Source of the DNA: Iris pallida
Taxonomy: Eukaryota > Streptophyta > Magnoliopsida > Asparagales > Iridaceae
Direction of reading: 5' to 3'
NCBI GenBank assembly: GCA_029216955.1
Contig: JANAVB010005597.1
Location: forward strand, 45,989,480-46,053,479
DNA length: 64,000 nt
Every line of letters starts with the position of its first letter. Positions within the stretch are counted from its first letter, which is position 1. A program made the translations under genes and the position numbers. Positions 34,337 to 46,795 of this stretch are shown one piece after another. Under the pieces are notes generated by a model. The model searched no databases and was not told the origin of the DNA. It worked only from the letters and a program-made list of their open reading frames with translations.

Positions 34337-36192
34337 ACTCAGCTACTTGAATCATTTCAAATTGAGCTCTCAACTTCAACCAGCAGCAGTTGGTTTGGCT
34401 AATCATTTCAAATTGAGACTTCAACCAACAGCAGTTGCATTGTTCCCTCACTTGGTCATATGGCTTGCTGCTACATGGCTATAATCCAGAAAATTAAGCA
34501 CGCATTTTTTTCAGCACAGGTTGTTTGTTGCGCTCTTGCACGCCAACTCTCCTCTTGACTTCAGAAAGATGTGTAGTTTTCTTATCTAGAACTCATGATA
34601 ATGACCCCTAAGCAAACTGCAGCAGAACTCACTATCAATCGACTACAAAAATTGTGTTTCTGAGAGTTGTATGCTTGTACTCGAGTTATGATTTGCACAA
34701 GCAAGGGAAGTGCACATCACGTTCAAATATATATTAATTGTTCATGTAACCATCCAGGACTATTAGTATGAAGTGGAGAAAAAAAACATGGCATGATGTT
34801 GAGGTTTCCCAACAAACTACAACAAACCCTAACATTACGGATTAGTTGACTAATCGCACCTTCAATCAGCTGACCTCATGTTTCTTGATCACTAACTATA
34901 TATTGGTTAATCTTGGCGCGGGTGGCTTGTCGCTTTCAATTTTCTCTTACTTCTATTTGGTCGTTTCTTGATCACTTTCGCTTCGAGTTATTCTCAAGGA
35001 CTAATATATGAATCAAAGCTTTCTTAATCCTTTAGTTAATCACATAATTAATGCGTGTGCAACTACTTTGGCTTTCCAATTGTTTTTATCTTCAGGTTTT
35101 GATACCTTTACATTTATGCTATGTGTGGATGTACGTGTATTGTACAGGACCAGAGTTCTTAGTTTAAGTGATTGACAACTTGGGATCGAATCAGAATATC
35201 ATATGCTAAAGAGACCAGCGAGCCACAATGCTGTGTCATCCGCAGAATCTGCTAATAGAATAGTGCTGAAAGTTTAACACAGAGTTCCCTTTTGTTAATG
35301 TAGCTTCTTGCATTGGCAAGAATCTCTAATGACTTTGAATAATAGTTCGGGACGAGTGAGATCATTCCATGTGTTGAACTTTGCACATTTGCCAACTAGT
35401 TTAATGGGAGAATCGTATTAGAATATGTTTAGTTTGCATAGCTTTGACGCAGGTGATTTATGATTAATTAAAGAAACACCGGATCAGTTGTCTCCAATCT
35501 GGTGTCCCAATCATGTCCTCCCTCTATTACATGTGGATCTTTTATTGATTTTTATCGGTAAAGCTTACATATCATAGAATGGGGACATGATTGTGACACC
35601 GAATAAGGACAGCTGATCTGGTTCCCATATTAACCTGAAACTATAAATGCTACGTAAAAGATTAATTGTTATTCGAAAAGGCCAATGCCTAAGAGCACAA
35701 CACAATATTTTAGAGGCTATCACTAATTTTTTAAAAATATGTTCCATTTTTATATCCATAATACCCTTGAAAAATGTTAGGGGAGGCACATTCTTTTAAG
35801 TATAAAAGGAACAATTTTTTTGCTTCTTCCTCTTCGTTCTCAAATCCCTATATTTTAGTCAACATATTTTGCATACTTTCATAGTAGATAGTACCATTTG
35901 GAACTATTTCTGAAGTTTCGAACTTCATTAATAGAATTTCGAAACTTCAGAATCGAAAGAGTTTTGTCTTGGACGATGAAGGATTACCAAAATTTTGTTA
36001 GGACTATCAAAATTTTGGCAGCCCTCACTGTATATATGATTCCCTAAATTAACTTTAGTATATACTTCGTCCCCAGTCAGACTGTCTATAATTCTGAAGC
36101 CTCCAAACCCGAGGGTTCAAAAGCACCAATTATGGTGCTCGAAAAGAATAGATTCCCAGTATACATTAATTCACATCTAAAAATAAAAAGAG
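34337..36192. other. Long stretch without a recognised gene
   Basis: This is AT-rich. A weak inverted similarity exists between about 35677-35740 (AAAGGCCAAT...) and about 37720-37785, which could mark an outer TIR element surrounding the ABCB-carrying element. At 34372-34440 a short phrase, TTTCAAATTGAG, repeats. Nothing else is seen. Confidence 0.35.
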
Positions 36193-37503
36193 AAATTTTG
36201 AGTGGCATCCCACTTTTGTTTACCATATTTACAGTACACCCCACAAGTTTACAACAATGTAAGGTACCCCCCACTTTTGACGGTTTCCGTCTCCAACTTA
36301 CGGTCAAACTCTTTGCCCATTTTTTTTTGACGAAAATACCCCGATCTTCTTTCCCGTATCCCTCTATGTTTTCAGTGTCTGTCCTCTCCCCGCCGTCGGC
36401 GTGCCTCCGCCGCCCCCCCCCCCCCCTCCACGACCTCGCCACCCCCCCTCCACGACCTCGCCGGCTCCCTCCCCGACCTCGCCGCCCCCCCTCCCCGAAC
36501 TCCCTGACCCCTAGCGCCGCCCCCCCCCCCTCCCCGACCTCGCCGAGAACCTGCGCCACTTCGCGCGCGCGGTCGGCGTCCGCCTCTCCCTCGACTTCGT
36601 CCGTCGCGTGTCAGCATCCTGTCGTACATCAGCCCGGGTATGATGAGGACCACCACCGTCGGCAGCGCCACCAGCACCATCCGCCACACCATGAGGAAGC
36701 CGATGGCGTAGCTGCCGAAGAACGTGGAGCAGTTCATCACGAAGTTGGGGACCTTCTCGCTGAGGACGTCCTGGACGACGAGGCTGTCGCTGGAGACGCT
36801 GGTGATCACGTCGGACGTCGAGGCCCCCTTGAGGTCGAAGTACTCGACGTCCTGCCAGAGCACCGCCTTCAGGTCGAGGCCCCCTTGTGTTTATCAGCAA
36901 TAGACACAATTTTTTTTTGAATCAAGAACCACAAGAGCTAGCTAGCGAGAGATCACCTAAGAAACAAACCACCCATTGCGCTGATGCCAAATATAGCAAG
37001 TTCACAGCATTCTGCAGAATTATTAGTTGGTCATTGCGTATGCATGCAGAAAATATTGTCAAATTTCTGTAACAATTGAAACGATCAATTAATCACCTGG
37101 TTGATGTTGTGAGTGAATTGGGAAGAGGCCGATGGTCCGTTGCCTAGGTTGTTCATGATCTTGCTGGTGACGAGGAGCATGACCGGGAGGGACAGGCCGT
37201 CCCCGACCGCGCCGAGGAAGCCCAGCGCCATCAGCCACTGGTGACGAGGACAGGCCGTCCCCGACGGCGAGGTCGGTGAGTGGAGGGGGGGGGGTGGGGG
37301 CGCGGCAGCGGCGAGGGGGGGGGCGAGTGACACGGTGAAGAAGACAACATGTCGGGGTATTTTTGTCAAAAAATTTGGGTCAACCCAGTTGACCGTCCAT
37401 ATTGGACGGAAACCGTCAAAAGTGGGGGGTACCTTACATTGTTGTAAACTTGTGGGGTGCACCGTAAATATGGTAAACAAAAGTGGGGTGCCACTCAAAA
37501 TTT
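36193..37503. mobile_element. Long-TIR (Pack-MULE-like) element with captured ABCB transporter exons
   Basis: Inverted arms of about 110-120 bp share TTTTGAGTGGCA, CCCACTTTTGTTTACCATAT, CAAGTTTACAACAATGTAAG and TTTTGACGGTTTCCGTC. The long-TIR layout with a GC-rich captured core resembles Pack-MULEs. A 9-bp target duplication was not resolved, so the superfamily is inferred. No transposase is seen. Confidence 0.7.
36600..37260 (-). pseudogene. ABCB (MDR/P-glycoprotein-like) transporter fragment, two exons
   Basis: On the minus strand, 37260-37095 encodes MALGFLGAVGDGLSLPVMLL and SKIMNNLG, the first membrane segment region of plant ABCB full transporters. After an intron-like AT-rich stretch (37094-36890), 36863-36600 encodes [41 protein letters not shown] and [12 protein letters not shown], the next part of the first transmembrane domain. 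ABCB proteins use ATP to export substrates such as auxin or xenobiotics. Here about 130 of some 1,250 residues remain, with no nucleotide-binding domain. It lies inside a TIR element, and GC-rich filler flanks it on both sides. Confidence 0.88.
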
Positions 37504-38026
37504 TTCAAATAAAAAATTTAAAAATTGGTGTGTTCAATTTTATTTTTATAAAAATCATACTTTTGAAGTCTTGGATTGTGTCATCTTTGATTAGGAATGT
37601 AAGAGGAAGAGGAAGTCCTTGAGAGAATAAAAAAGTGTGAGAGGAAGATGAAGAGAAAGAGGAAATAGGAGTTTGGTTCGAGTTATGGTGTTGCCCTTAA
37701 CAAATGGTTGTGATGCCTCGTAACAATTTTAAAACTTTAAGAGTGATGTCCTCTTATGACAACATCCCTCTTCGTATTGGCCTTCAAAATAAGCCCACAC
37801 TTTTTAAAATAGAGTGACCTACACTGGCCCACAAAAGAACATAAAGGTAAAAAGGATAAAAATTGTGGAATGAAAAATAAAGTGAATATGGTTTTTATTC
37901 AACTTGTTATGAAATGACATGATGCATACTTCCACTAGAACACGAATCTTGGACTTTATAACTCGTGATCTTTGAGTTACATAACTTGGATAACTCGAGC
38001 CATAACTATGATAACATAACTCATAC

Positions 38027-38745
38027 TAGGACTATGCACATTTAAGTCAAACCGATCAAATCGAATCAAACCGAACCGATCAGTTTTTAAAACCGATGGT
38101 TCGATCGGTTTGGTTCGACTACACATTCTTTAAAATCGACCGATTTGGTTCGGTTCACGGTTTGTTTATTCTAAAACTGTTTAAACTAAACCGAACCGAA
38201 ACCTATGTTAGTGTTAAATGTAGGATTGGGTTGGACCGGTTGGTGGGGAAGACCGAGACTAGTGTTAAATAATTTGGACTCAGCAGCACTGTATAAAAAG
38301 AAATGTGAAAACTTTTCTTCTCATTCTCATGTCTGGTGATTCTGACATATGTCACTCTCATTCCATAACATGCATTTGCTTCATTGTACTGACTTTATGG
38401 ATTATGCTAGGGGCTGCTGTTTGGCAGCGGTTGTTGCATTTTCTTTTCCCAATTGAAGTTTCACAGCAGTTAATAAATTAGCCATACATGGCCACACAAA
38501 AGTTGATGGCAGTCCATTTTTTCATGTGATTGGCTGAAGTTCTACACCACAAAATAAGCAACAGTACCCAAATTAATAGTAGTCCATTTTTTTCTTGTGA
38601 TCAAAATCGACCAAGTCGAACCAAACCAAACCGAACCGACTAGTTGGTTGGTTTGGTTTGATTGTGATTATTTTCAAACCAATTAACTTCGGTTCGATTT
38701 AGGTTGTGACCAAATAGTTCGACCACTGACCGATACACACCCCTA
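38027..38745. mobile_element. hAT-like non-autonomous element (719 bp) in the copia 3' LTR
   Basis: The right end ACACCCCTA and the diverged left end TAGGACTATGCAC are flanked by a perfect 8-bp duplication ACTCATAC (38019-38026 and 38746-38753), diagnostic for hAT elements. The interior is rich in CCGAACCGA/TCGGTTCGG inverted words. There is no transposase. Confidence 0.82.
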
Positions 38746-38810
38746 ACTCATACATTAATATTTAATTTATTTATGTTAAAAATGTACTTTAAATTTTAAC
38801 ACCCCTCCTT

Positions 38811-41420
38811 AAATTATATTTTTGTAAACAACTCCAAGTGTCGATGAAGAAGCTCGAATGGTTACTTCAAAAATGACATTGTCCTTGTTCCGCACCTCTA
38901 AAACTTCAATAGTCCCTTCAAACACTTCCACTGAAATAAAGTGGTGCTAATCGATCTCAATATTTTTCTTCCTCGCATGAGAAATATGATCGGTAGATAG
39001 CTTTAGGGCACTTTGATTGCCACTATTGCTCAATAATTAGTTTTTCAATAGGAAGGTGAACGTCATCAACCAACCGACACAACCAAATGTATTATTGTGC
39101 CACAAGTGAAGAAGCGTGTACTCGACTTCAGTAGTGGAAAGAGACACAGAGTCTTGCTTCTTAGTAAACACAGAAACGTATGTTGTACGACACAAGGAAA
39201 CATATCCCAAAGTGGATCTCCAATCCTCTGGAGCACTCCTAAGTCAGCTAGGGGTGTCAACGGATGCTTATCGGTACGGACAGGACAATATTCGTATCCG
39301 TATCCGAATTTTTTTTGTAATATCCGAATCCGATCCGATATCCGAACGGATATCTCTTTTGACACTCCGAATTCGTATCCGTCTAGTTTAACGGATATCG
39401 GATAATATCCGATCCGATTAGCTAAAAAATTTGAATGCTAGTATCCGAATATCCGAAATCCGAAATATTAAAAATTTAGTTATTATCCGAATATCCGAAA
39501 ATCAAATTCAATTTCTCTACATATTTGAGTCCTTTCTTCTTATGTTGTAAATTGTAATTAATATATATTACTATTATATATAAATTATATTATAATTATT
39601 TTATGTAAAAGTTAGTTGAGAATAAAATACTTTAATCTTCTCTATTAATTAATATATATTACATATACATTATACTATAATATATATAAAATTTTGGATA
39701 TCCGAATCCGATATCCGAATTCGATATCCGAAATTTGCAATTTAAAATCGGATCGGATATTAACGGATTCGAATACCTTAATATCCGAATTCGTATCCGA
39801 AAATGGATAATATCCGAAAAATATTCGGATATCCGAATCCGATATCCGAAATTTCGAAAAATATCCGAAATTCTGATATTCGAATTTTCGACTATCCATT
39901 GAGTCTAAAGTTAGCAATGGCATAATGCAAGATAAAATTATCATCCTTCTTGTAAAACAACCCTAAATCACGAGTCAACTTCACATACTTCAAAATTCTC
40001 TCTGCATCCCCTGTAAGGCTGTCGAGGTTCCTGCATATACCAAATAATAAGTCCAATAAAAAAAATATGGCCTTCTAATAGTCAAATATATGTAAGGCTA
40101 CCGACGAGTGCAAAATATTGATCATTGAAAATAAGTTTTCCTTCTTCACGCCAAAACTGTACATTTGTGTAGTAGAACATTGCTTGCTTTCATTCATGTC
40201 GAACCTCTCGGCATACCTATTTTGAGAAACAAATAATCCACTTTGTCCACATCCAAGACAAGGAAGTGATGTACTTCACATAAGTCCTTTATCTCAAACC
40301 GAGAGTTCTGTTTGAAGCTTTACAATCTCTCTACTATAATTGTTCATGACGATCATATCATCGACATAAAGTAAAACAATAACATGCACACCCTCTTATT
40401 TTTAACAAGCAAACTTGAGTTCGAGTTAGAAGCAAAATAATCACAAAGGTGAAGCTAATCGACAATCTTATCGTACCATGTCCTTGGAGCTAGCTTCAAC
40501 ACGTAAAGGGCATTCTTTAGCTTGCGTAGATAGTCCAGATGAGATCTTAAAACATATTTAGGTTGTTGCTCCATGAATATTTCATTGTCAATTTCGTCAT
40601 AGAGATGTGTTTTTAACATCGAGTTGCTAAAACTTTCATCCTCAACTCGCCACCAACAATATGGCAACCTGAACCAAAGTCATCTTTGCAACCGAGCTAG
40701 ATATTTTTCAGAATCTTCTCCAGAAAAATCTTTTACATCAAGTCGATATTTGTACCTCCCCCCGCTCTCATCTGCCTTCTTTGGCACAAAATCCCAACTT
40801 TCATTCCTGGTCGATAACTCATCTCTTCGTGCATAGTATGTTTTCATTCTTTAACACCTTCGGATTCATTGAAACAAGAGGGCTCACAATCATCCATTGG
40901 TCCTTCAAATAAACAAGAACACATGCTCATCAAGTTTTCATCTCTATAACAGATTGGTTTCATAACCTTTCTTATGGTTCTGCGAAGATGTTGACGATTC
41001 TCTACCTCCTTAACACGCTCATCATCATGCTTTCCTTAAAGTTCATTAGAAGATACTTGGTTCCCCTTTCACTTGTCTTCTTCTCCAAAGAATAATAAGA
41101 AGAAGAAGAACCGGATGGAGCACTTGATGACATCGGCAAACTCACCAGCTCGGACATACTATCAACTTTGTCACTGTCACCGACATCTAGAACCATAATA
41201 AGAGGATGGCACATCAAAAGTGACATATCTAGGAACAATGAATCTTTGACTTTCTGGATCCATACATTTCCATCTTCTTCTTTTTTTTTCTTTCATCATA
41301 ACCAACGAAGACACAGTTCTTGAAGAAGCCTCGTTCTCTTTCACTTTTCACGAGAAGCACGTCCATGATGGCTTATTGTTAGGATAGGTGGTTACACCAT
41401 ATTCATTTAATTGTTCAGTC
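38811..41420 (-). pseudogene. Copia pol remnant: integrase end, RT, RNase H
   Basis: Read on the minus strand in order. About 41310 gives KNCVFVGYDERKKK (the conserved FxGY block after integrase). About 40800 gives NESWDFVPKKAD (RT start). 40667-40455 gives NEIFMEQQPKYV and LKNALYVLKLAPRTWY. About 40370 gives LLYVDDMIV with the intact catalytic DD. 40130-39930 gives weaker RT/RNase H linker. After the hAT-like insertion, 39230-39090 gives RSTLGYV and TKKQDSVSLSTTEVEY. About 38950-38850 gives the H.EIDYH region. Frameshifts and stops occur throughout. An intact element would be one frame of over 1,000 codons. Confidence 0.88.
39249..39907. mobile_element. hAT-like non-autonomous element (659 bp) inside copia RNase H
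   Basis: The left end TAGGGGTGTCAACGGAT and the diverged right end ...GAGTCTA lie between AAGTCAGC (39241-39248) and AAGTTAGC (39908-39915), an 8-bp duplication with one change. The interior is dense in ATATCCGAA/TTCGGATAT words on both strands. Copia RNase H resumes on the other side, confirming insertion. Confidence 0.8.
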
Positions 41421-41553
41421 GTTAAGAAGTGCCCAGGAGCAGCAGCTCAGAAGAAGTTTCGTAGAAATATTATTTAGACTAATGGACTGTTTTCAGTCGT
41501 CAACTTTATTTGTTCGTCCGATTTGAATTCTGAATGACTCAAATGACTGTTAA

Positions 41554-43864
41554 GGTATTGTTTGGGAAGAGAGTAAAATGGGGGAAAGAAAAATTTTGAA
41601 GGAAAAATGGGAGGAAAATTAAAAGTAGTGGTATTTGGGAAGAGGGAGGGGAATTGAGGGAGAGGAATGTGGAAGGAAAATTCATGTGGGTCCACTCAAA
41701 AAATTTTCTCCCAAAAGTGGGAGGAAAATGAAGAGAGATGAGAGGATTGTGAAATAAATTACCCAACTACCCTTCAATAAAGTAGTTATTAAGGGTAAAG
41801 TGCATTTAAATCCTCCTTAGAATTGCCTCGTTCGCAAAATAAGACATTTTAAAAAACTTAAGCAGTTTGCACCTCCCGCAAAACCGTTTTTGCTCGGAAA
41901 GTCCCTTTCCGTCAAAATGACGTTAGAAGTTGCCGTTAGAACCCATATTTTGGAAAAAAAAAATATGCACTACCCAAATAATATTTAATTTTTTTATATT
42001 CTTTTTTTTTACTTATTTACTCTCATTTAATGTATTGAAGCTTTTTTTTTATCTACAGCAAATCCAACTGCAAATTTTTTTTATATTCCATTTTTTTTTA
42101 CTTATTTGCTCTCATGTAATGTTTGAAGCTTTTTTTACTTATTCCTTTTTTTTTCTCAAGACGTCCAAATAGAAATTATGGAAGAACAATTTATTGCTAT
42201 TGTGGATTAATTAGCCCATTGAAAACTTTATTGACACCAATAAATCCTGGAAGATGATTCTACGGGAGTGCAAATTTTCCAACAAATTCTTGTGATTTTT
42301 TACTATGGGAGAATGAGAAACCGGACCATGCTTCGACATACATGTTTTACAATTTATTTTTGAATTTTTGACACGTTTAGTAATATTTAAGTTATTTGTT
42401 TAAGTAATCCATGTGATGAAAATAAATTTGTACCAAGATTTACAATTTTAGTTAGAATTAATAAATAAATAATTACGATAATAGTCATGACTAATAAATT
42501 ATTAAGTAAGACTATAATGATGATTATAATGATGATTACTAAATTATTATAATATATAAAATATTAACTATAATTATAATTATGATTAAATTATTATTAA
42601 TTAATATTATAATAAAATTATAATTAATAAATTATTAACTAAGATTATAATTATTAATTAAGATTATAATTATTATAAAATATTAAATAATATAATATTA
42701 GTTACAGTTATCTAGCTCCAAATACGGTTTACCAAACATGCCCTAAGTTAAATGGCTGGATAGTTCAGGACTAACCGGACATTTGTTAAAAGATTTATTT
42801 TTCCAAAAAAAATTTAAGATAAAAACCTACTATTTAGATTATGAACATTTATTTTCGAAAATGACGTCAAGCATGAGAATTCTATCTTTTTAAGAACGGG
42901 AGGTTATTTTTAATAATCTTTTTAATATTTTATTTTTTGTTTCCATTTTTTTAGTTCTTATTTCATATTTTTTTTCATCTTTTTAATAATCTTTTCTAGT
43001 TTTTTAAGAGTGACTTTTATTTTCAAATTTGTATAGTTTTTGTTTTTGTCTTTTTTCATTGTTTAAGATTTATCCTCATTTTTTGGTTGTTTGGAATATT
43101 TTGTCTATTTTTTATTTTTTCCATATTTTAATAGTATTTTTTTGTTTTTTATTTGGTATTTTTTTTTTCAGTTTTTCATCATTTCTATTTTTTTAGAATT
43201 GATTTTTTTTGTATTTATCAGTTTTGTTTTTCCCAAAAATATTTATATATTTGTTAAATAAAAAATAATTTATGACAAAATAATTTTAAATAATATTTAT
43301 CCACTTTTTTGACGGAACTAACCGTTTTTAACAAGTTAATATTAATTAAAATAATTTTAATAAATAATTTTACTAGCAAAGACCATTTTTCTTTTGTTAA
43401 TATTTATCCACTTTTTAACAAGTATTTTTGCGTAACCGTTTTTAACAAAATAATTTTAGAACTAACCGTTTTTAACAAGTTAATATTAGATAGTCCAGAG
43501 GTAAAATGGTCAAAACAACTCCATTTTAACACCCATTAACAGAAAAGTTAGCGGAGGGGGTGATTTGAGCATTTTCGTAACCTTTTGGGTTTTTCAGATC
43601 AGCGAGTCTTTATTTGCATTTTCGTGACAACTAAGGAGGGTTTAAATGCACTTTACCCAGTTATTAATTATGATTTGAAAAAATCAAGGACTAAATAGTA
43701 ATTATATCTTTCTCCATAATAAATAAAATATTGTTTTTAAATTTTTCTTTCTCCTACTTTTTGTTTATCCAAACAAATTTAATTTTACCTTTATTTTACT
43801 CTCCTCCATTTTTCTTTCCCTCAAATTGTCCTCTCCCTCCCCTCCTAGGTTCCCAAACACAGGG
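41554..43864. mobile_element. Harbinger-like TIR element, interrupted
   Basis: Ends GG-TATTGTTTGGGA and TCCCAAACACAGGG form imperfect inverted repeats flanked by TAA on both sides (41551 and 43865). Subterminal GGGAGGAAAA/TTTTCTTTCCCTC runs also mirror each other. It is split by the nested Mutator-like element. No transposase is seen. Confidence 0.65.
41793..43658. mobile_element. Mutator-like non-autonomous element (1,866 bp), nested
   Basis: Terminal repeats GGGTAAAGTGCATTTAAA / TTTAAATGCACTTTACCC lie inside a perfect 9-bp duplication AGTTATTAA (41784-41792 and 43659-43667), the MULE signature. The interior is very AT-rich, with repeated AACCGTTTTTAACAAGTTAAT words (43320-43490), and encodes nothing recognisable. 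Confidence 0.87.
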
Positions 43865-44119
43865 TAAGTCTTCATATGCTCAACTGGACTCCAATTATCT
43901 GTTTGTGGACTTTTTCAAGTATCAACATCCATCAAGAAAACTCCCAAAGCTATTTGCCAATAAAATATGACACCAAACAACTCTATCAAATCTTGTAGTT
44001 GGAAGGAAGGAGTAAGCATCACGATGCCCAGTCCATCATTACAATGTTGTCCATCGTGAAATATTAATTGCATTTTTTCACCAAGAAAAATGATGCGAAC
44101 TTCGATCACCTTCCTGGCT

Positions 44120-44131
44120 GCTCTGATACCA
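44120..44131 (-). other. Copia primer-binding site
   Basis: The reverse complement is TGGTATCAGAGC, directly abutting the LTR end TTTTTTACA at 44132. This sets the minus orientation of the copia element. Confidence 0.9.
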
Positions 44132-44288
44132 TGTAAAAAATGGCTCCCACTTTCTTAAGTAGTTCATGATGCACACTAGTCCAAGACGGAATGTAAAATG
44201 TAAGGAAGACAAAAAATGGTGGATAAAAAATGAAATAGAATATAATTTTTATTCAAGTTCTCATGAAATGACATGATACATAAACTTA
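44132..44288 (-). repeat. Copia 5' LTR, truncated
   Basis: About 157 bp survive, matching the 3' LTR at 37775-37960, before a TTA and a Tourist-type end at 44289 interrupt it. The full LTR is about 300 bp, judged from the left copy minus its hAT insertion. Confidence 0.75.
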
Positions 44289-44641
44289 GGCCTCGTTTGG
44301 TTCACAGATTTAATGAACCACGGAAGAAAAGTTATTCATTTTCTTTGTTTGGAGCCACAAAGTGAAGGGTTTTATGATTCTCGTGCAAGAAATTCGGTTC
44401 GGTTTCGGTTCGGTTTTAAAAATATTCATTTTCTTTGTTTGGACCGAAAAGTTATTCATTTTCTTTGTTTGGACCGAAAATCGAACCGAACCGAACCGAA
44501 CTGAATAAGAAATTCGGTTCGGTTTTAAAAATATTCGGTTCGGTTTCGGTTTTGAAAATACTAAATTTTCTTATTCTTCTTCGATTTCGGTTTTGGAATT
44601 CGGTTTCGGTCCAAAACCGAAAACCGAATAAAAATTTTTAG

Positions 44642-44738
<97 letters not shown>

Positions 44739-45000
44739 ATTATAGGTATATACTAAATATATATAGGTATATGTTATAGGTATATACTGAATATATCTAG
44801 GTATATTTAGTTATTATATATATTAACAAAAAATCCAAAAACCGAATAAACCGAAAATCGAACCAATTTAATTCGATTCGGTTCGGTTCGATTATTGACC
44901 AATTCGATTCGGTTTCGATTTTGCTTATTCGGTTTCGATCCAATTCGATTTTTGCTTATTCGATTCGGTTGGAACCGAATAAACCGAATGCTCACCCCTA
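44289..45000. mobile_element. Broken Tourist-type end followed by a truncated hAT-like element
   Basis: GGCCTCGTTTGGTTCAC at 44289 after TTA matches the MITE ends at 45627 and 52218, but no partner end is present. From about 44390 the sequence is CGGTTCGGTTTCGGTT-rich and ends GCTCACCCCTA at 45000, the right end of an hAT-like element whose left end is missing. The phrase TTATTCATTTTCTTTGTTTG occurs three times (44329, 44423, 44453), suggesting local slippage. Confidence 0.6.
44647..44737. repeat. Compound microsatellite (TA)n(TG)n
   Basis: About 20 TA units are followed by about 25 TG units, inside the truncated hAT-like element. Confidence 0.92.
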
Positions 45001-45626
45001 ATGACTAGTTATCAACGGGCGGGCGCGGCGTTCCCTATTCCTGGGGAGTGAATAGAGAAGGAAAGAGATCAAACACACAATGAGAGTACAGAGTGAAGGG
45101 TTTTATGATTCTCGTGCAAGAGTTGAGGACTAACAGACGTGACCTTTGATGGGGAGTCATAGCGATTAATTGTACTGTAGCTACCTCTAATACTTGATTT
45201 TGTAAGGACTAATTTGTGCTTTACCTATTATCCATTTGTAATTTAATATAGTGTAGATAAATTAATCTTTTGTAATTTAATATAGTGTAGAGAAATTAAT
45301 CGTTTCCAATTTGTTGAGATGGCAAAAATAAAAGTTAGAAAAAAACTATATAAATTGTTGACTAGTGCAACTGAAGTTAAAAGGCATTCTTCTTCTTCTT
45401 TTCCTTTTTTGATGATTTATTTTGAACAATATTACAATACACTTGTTAAATTATGAAAGATTTGGAGTACCATATGGTTGTACTATAAGGCTACCTAATA
45501 CTATATTTTTTTAAAGTTAGGTTAATATCTTTATTTAATACACTCTTTTCAGTGTCATTCATTTGTGTATATATGTTAACCTTAGACGATAGATTCAAGT
45601 TTTTTTTATTTCTTTTTTTCCCTTTA

Positions 45627-46089
45627 GGCCTCGTTTGGTTCACGGAAAGTAAATAAATTTTCTTGTATTTTTCATGGGAATGAAAAAGTAGGATTTCTTT
45701 CACATTTTCTTTCCGTTGTTTGGTAAAACAATAAAACCACCTAGGAAAGACCATTTGATTTTTTTTACAGTGTTTGGTTGGTGCATGAAAGGAAAGCAAA
45801 AATATAGCAATGTTCCAATAATATCCTTACCTTTTAAAATAAAATTAACATTATGAAAAATAACATTAATGGTAAAATAAGCAATAATACATGGTTACTT
45901 TTGTCATAATTTTTGTAATAAATGTTGGAAAATGAGGAGAAAAAATCAATCCCGGGTCATGAGTGGAACCATATTTCCTCCATTTTTTTTCCTTGTCAGG
46001 AAATTGATTCTCAAGTTTGTGGCTACCAAACAAAGAAAATGAATAACTTTCTTTTTCTGGTTCCTTAAATCCGTGAACCAAACGAGACC
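45627..46089. mobile_element. Tourist/Harbinger-type MITE (463 bp)
   Basis: The terminal repeats GGCCTCGTTTGGTTCACGGA and TCCGTGAACCAAACGAGACC lie between TTA (45624) and TTA (46090). The right duplicate carries the unoccupied site with a single TTA near 49033, proving insertion and target duplication. Confidence 0.92.
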
Positions 46090-46795
46090 TTAATTTTTCT
46101 AACAGGTAGTTGCGGGACTAGCATCTAAAATTAGGGAGCTAAATTTTTGTTATAGCTTGAGCAAGACGAATACTAGTATTATATGCAGCCTAAAGTACCG
46201 AAATTTTGATAATTTTATCCAAAGAAAGAATAAAACATAACTAAAAAATAATTTTTATTTTTAAATTTTGGGACGAACTAGAATCCAGTGTCCACCCATG
46301 TCTTGCTGTAGCTCTGTCTTGGCAACATGGTACCTATAAATAAAAATACCATTCCACAAATAATGTCAACTAGTTCACTGGAGGAGGGAGGAAGAAGGGT
46401 GTATAGAATTTTTTTTTTTTTTTACTTAGGAAGAAAATATCAAAAATCACATTTCTCGTTAAATAAAATTACAGAATTGTTTTGAGTTCTTTTAAGGGCT
46501 TAAAATATGAACAGCTAACAAACCAACCGCAAATTGTTGGTAAGGATCAAAATCAACGAGCTAGCACGAAACTTTTTAGAGGGTGGCCAGTCCACATTAA
46601 CTTCCTTGCCGGCTAAAGTGGAGTCCAATTCATCATTGGAAGGACCAAACTATATAAAATGAATAATATTTAATAAGACAAAGGGGAAAAAAATAAAGAT
46701 TCAACCCAAAAAAAAAAAAAACTCAAAACGTGGCATAAAATAAAAACGTCCAACTAGTTGTTTGACTCTTTGGGTCCCAAACTATGTGCACTTTA

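Larger units (their letters stand above)
37775..44288 (-). mobile_element. Ty1/copia element, minus strand, with nested insertions
   Basis: The 5' LTR begins at 44132, directly beside the minus-strand PBS (44120-44131). The 3' LTR spans about 37775-38801, preceded (minus strand) by a PPT reading AAGGAGGGG (38802-38810). Both LTRs share TTTTTATTCAA and ATGAAATGACATGAT. The interior holds integrase-end, RT and RNase H remnants. Insertions are an hAT-like element in the 3' LTR, an hAT-like element inside RNase H, and a Harbinger-like element that itself contains a Mutator-like one. The 5' LTR is cut at 44288 by further insertions. Confidence 0.82.

Noticed and set aside
36600..36863. Resident ABC transporter gene
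   Set aside because: The coding similarity is confined between long inverted repeats and lacks both nucleotide-binding domains and most membrane segments.
45491..45799. 102-codon minus-strand open frame
   Set aside because: It spans the left end of a MITE, is Lys/Asn-rich and is broken at the equivalent place in the right duplicate.
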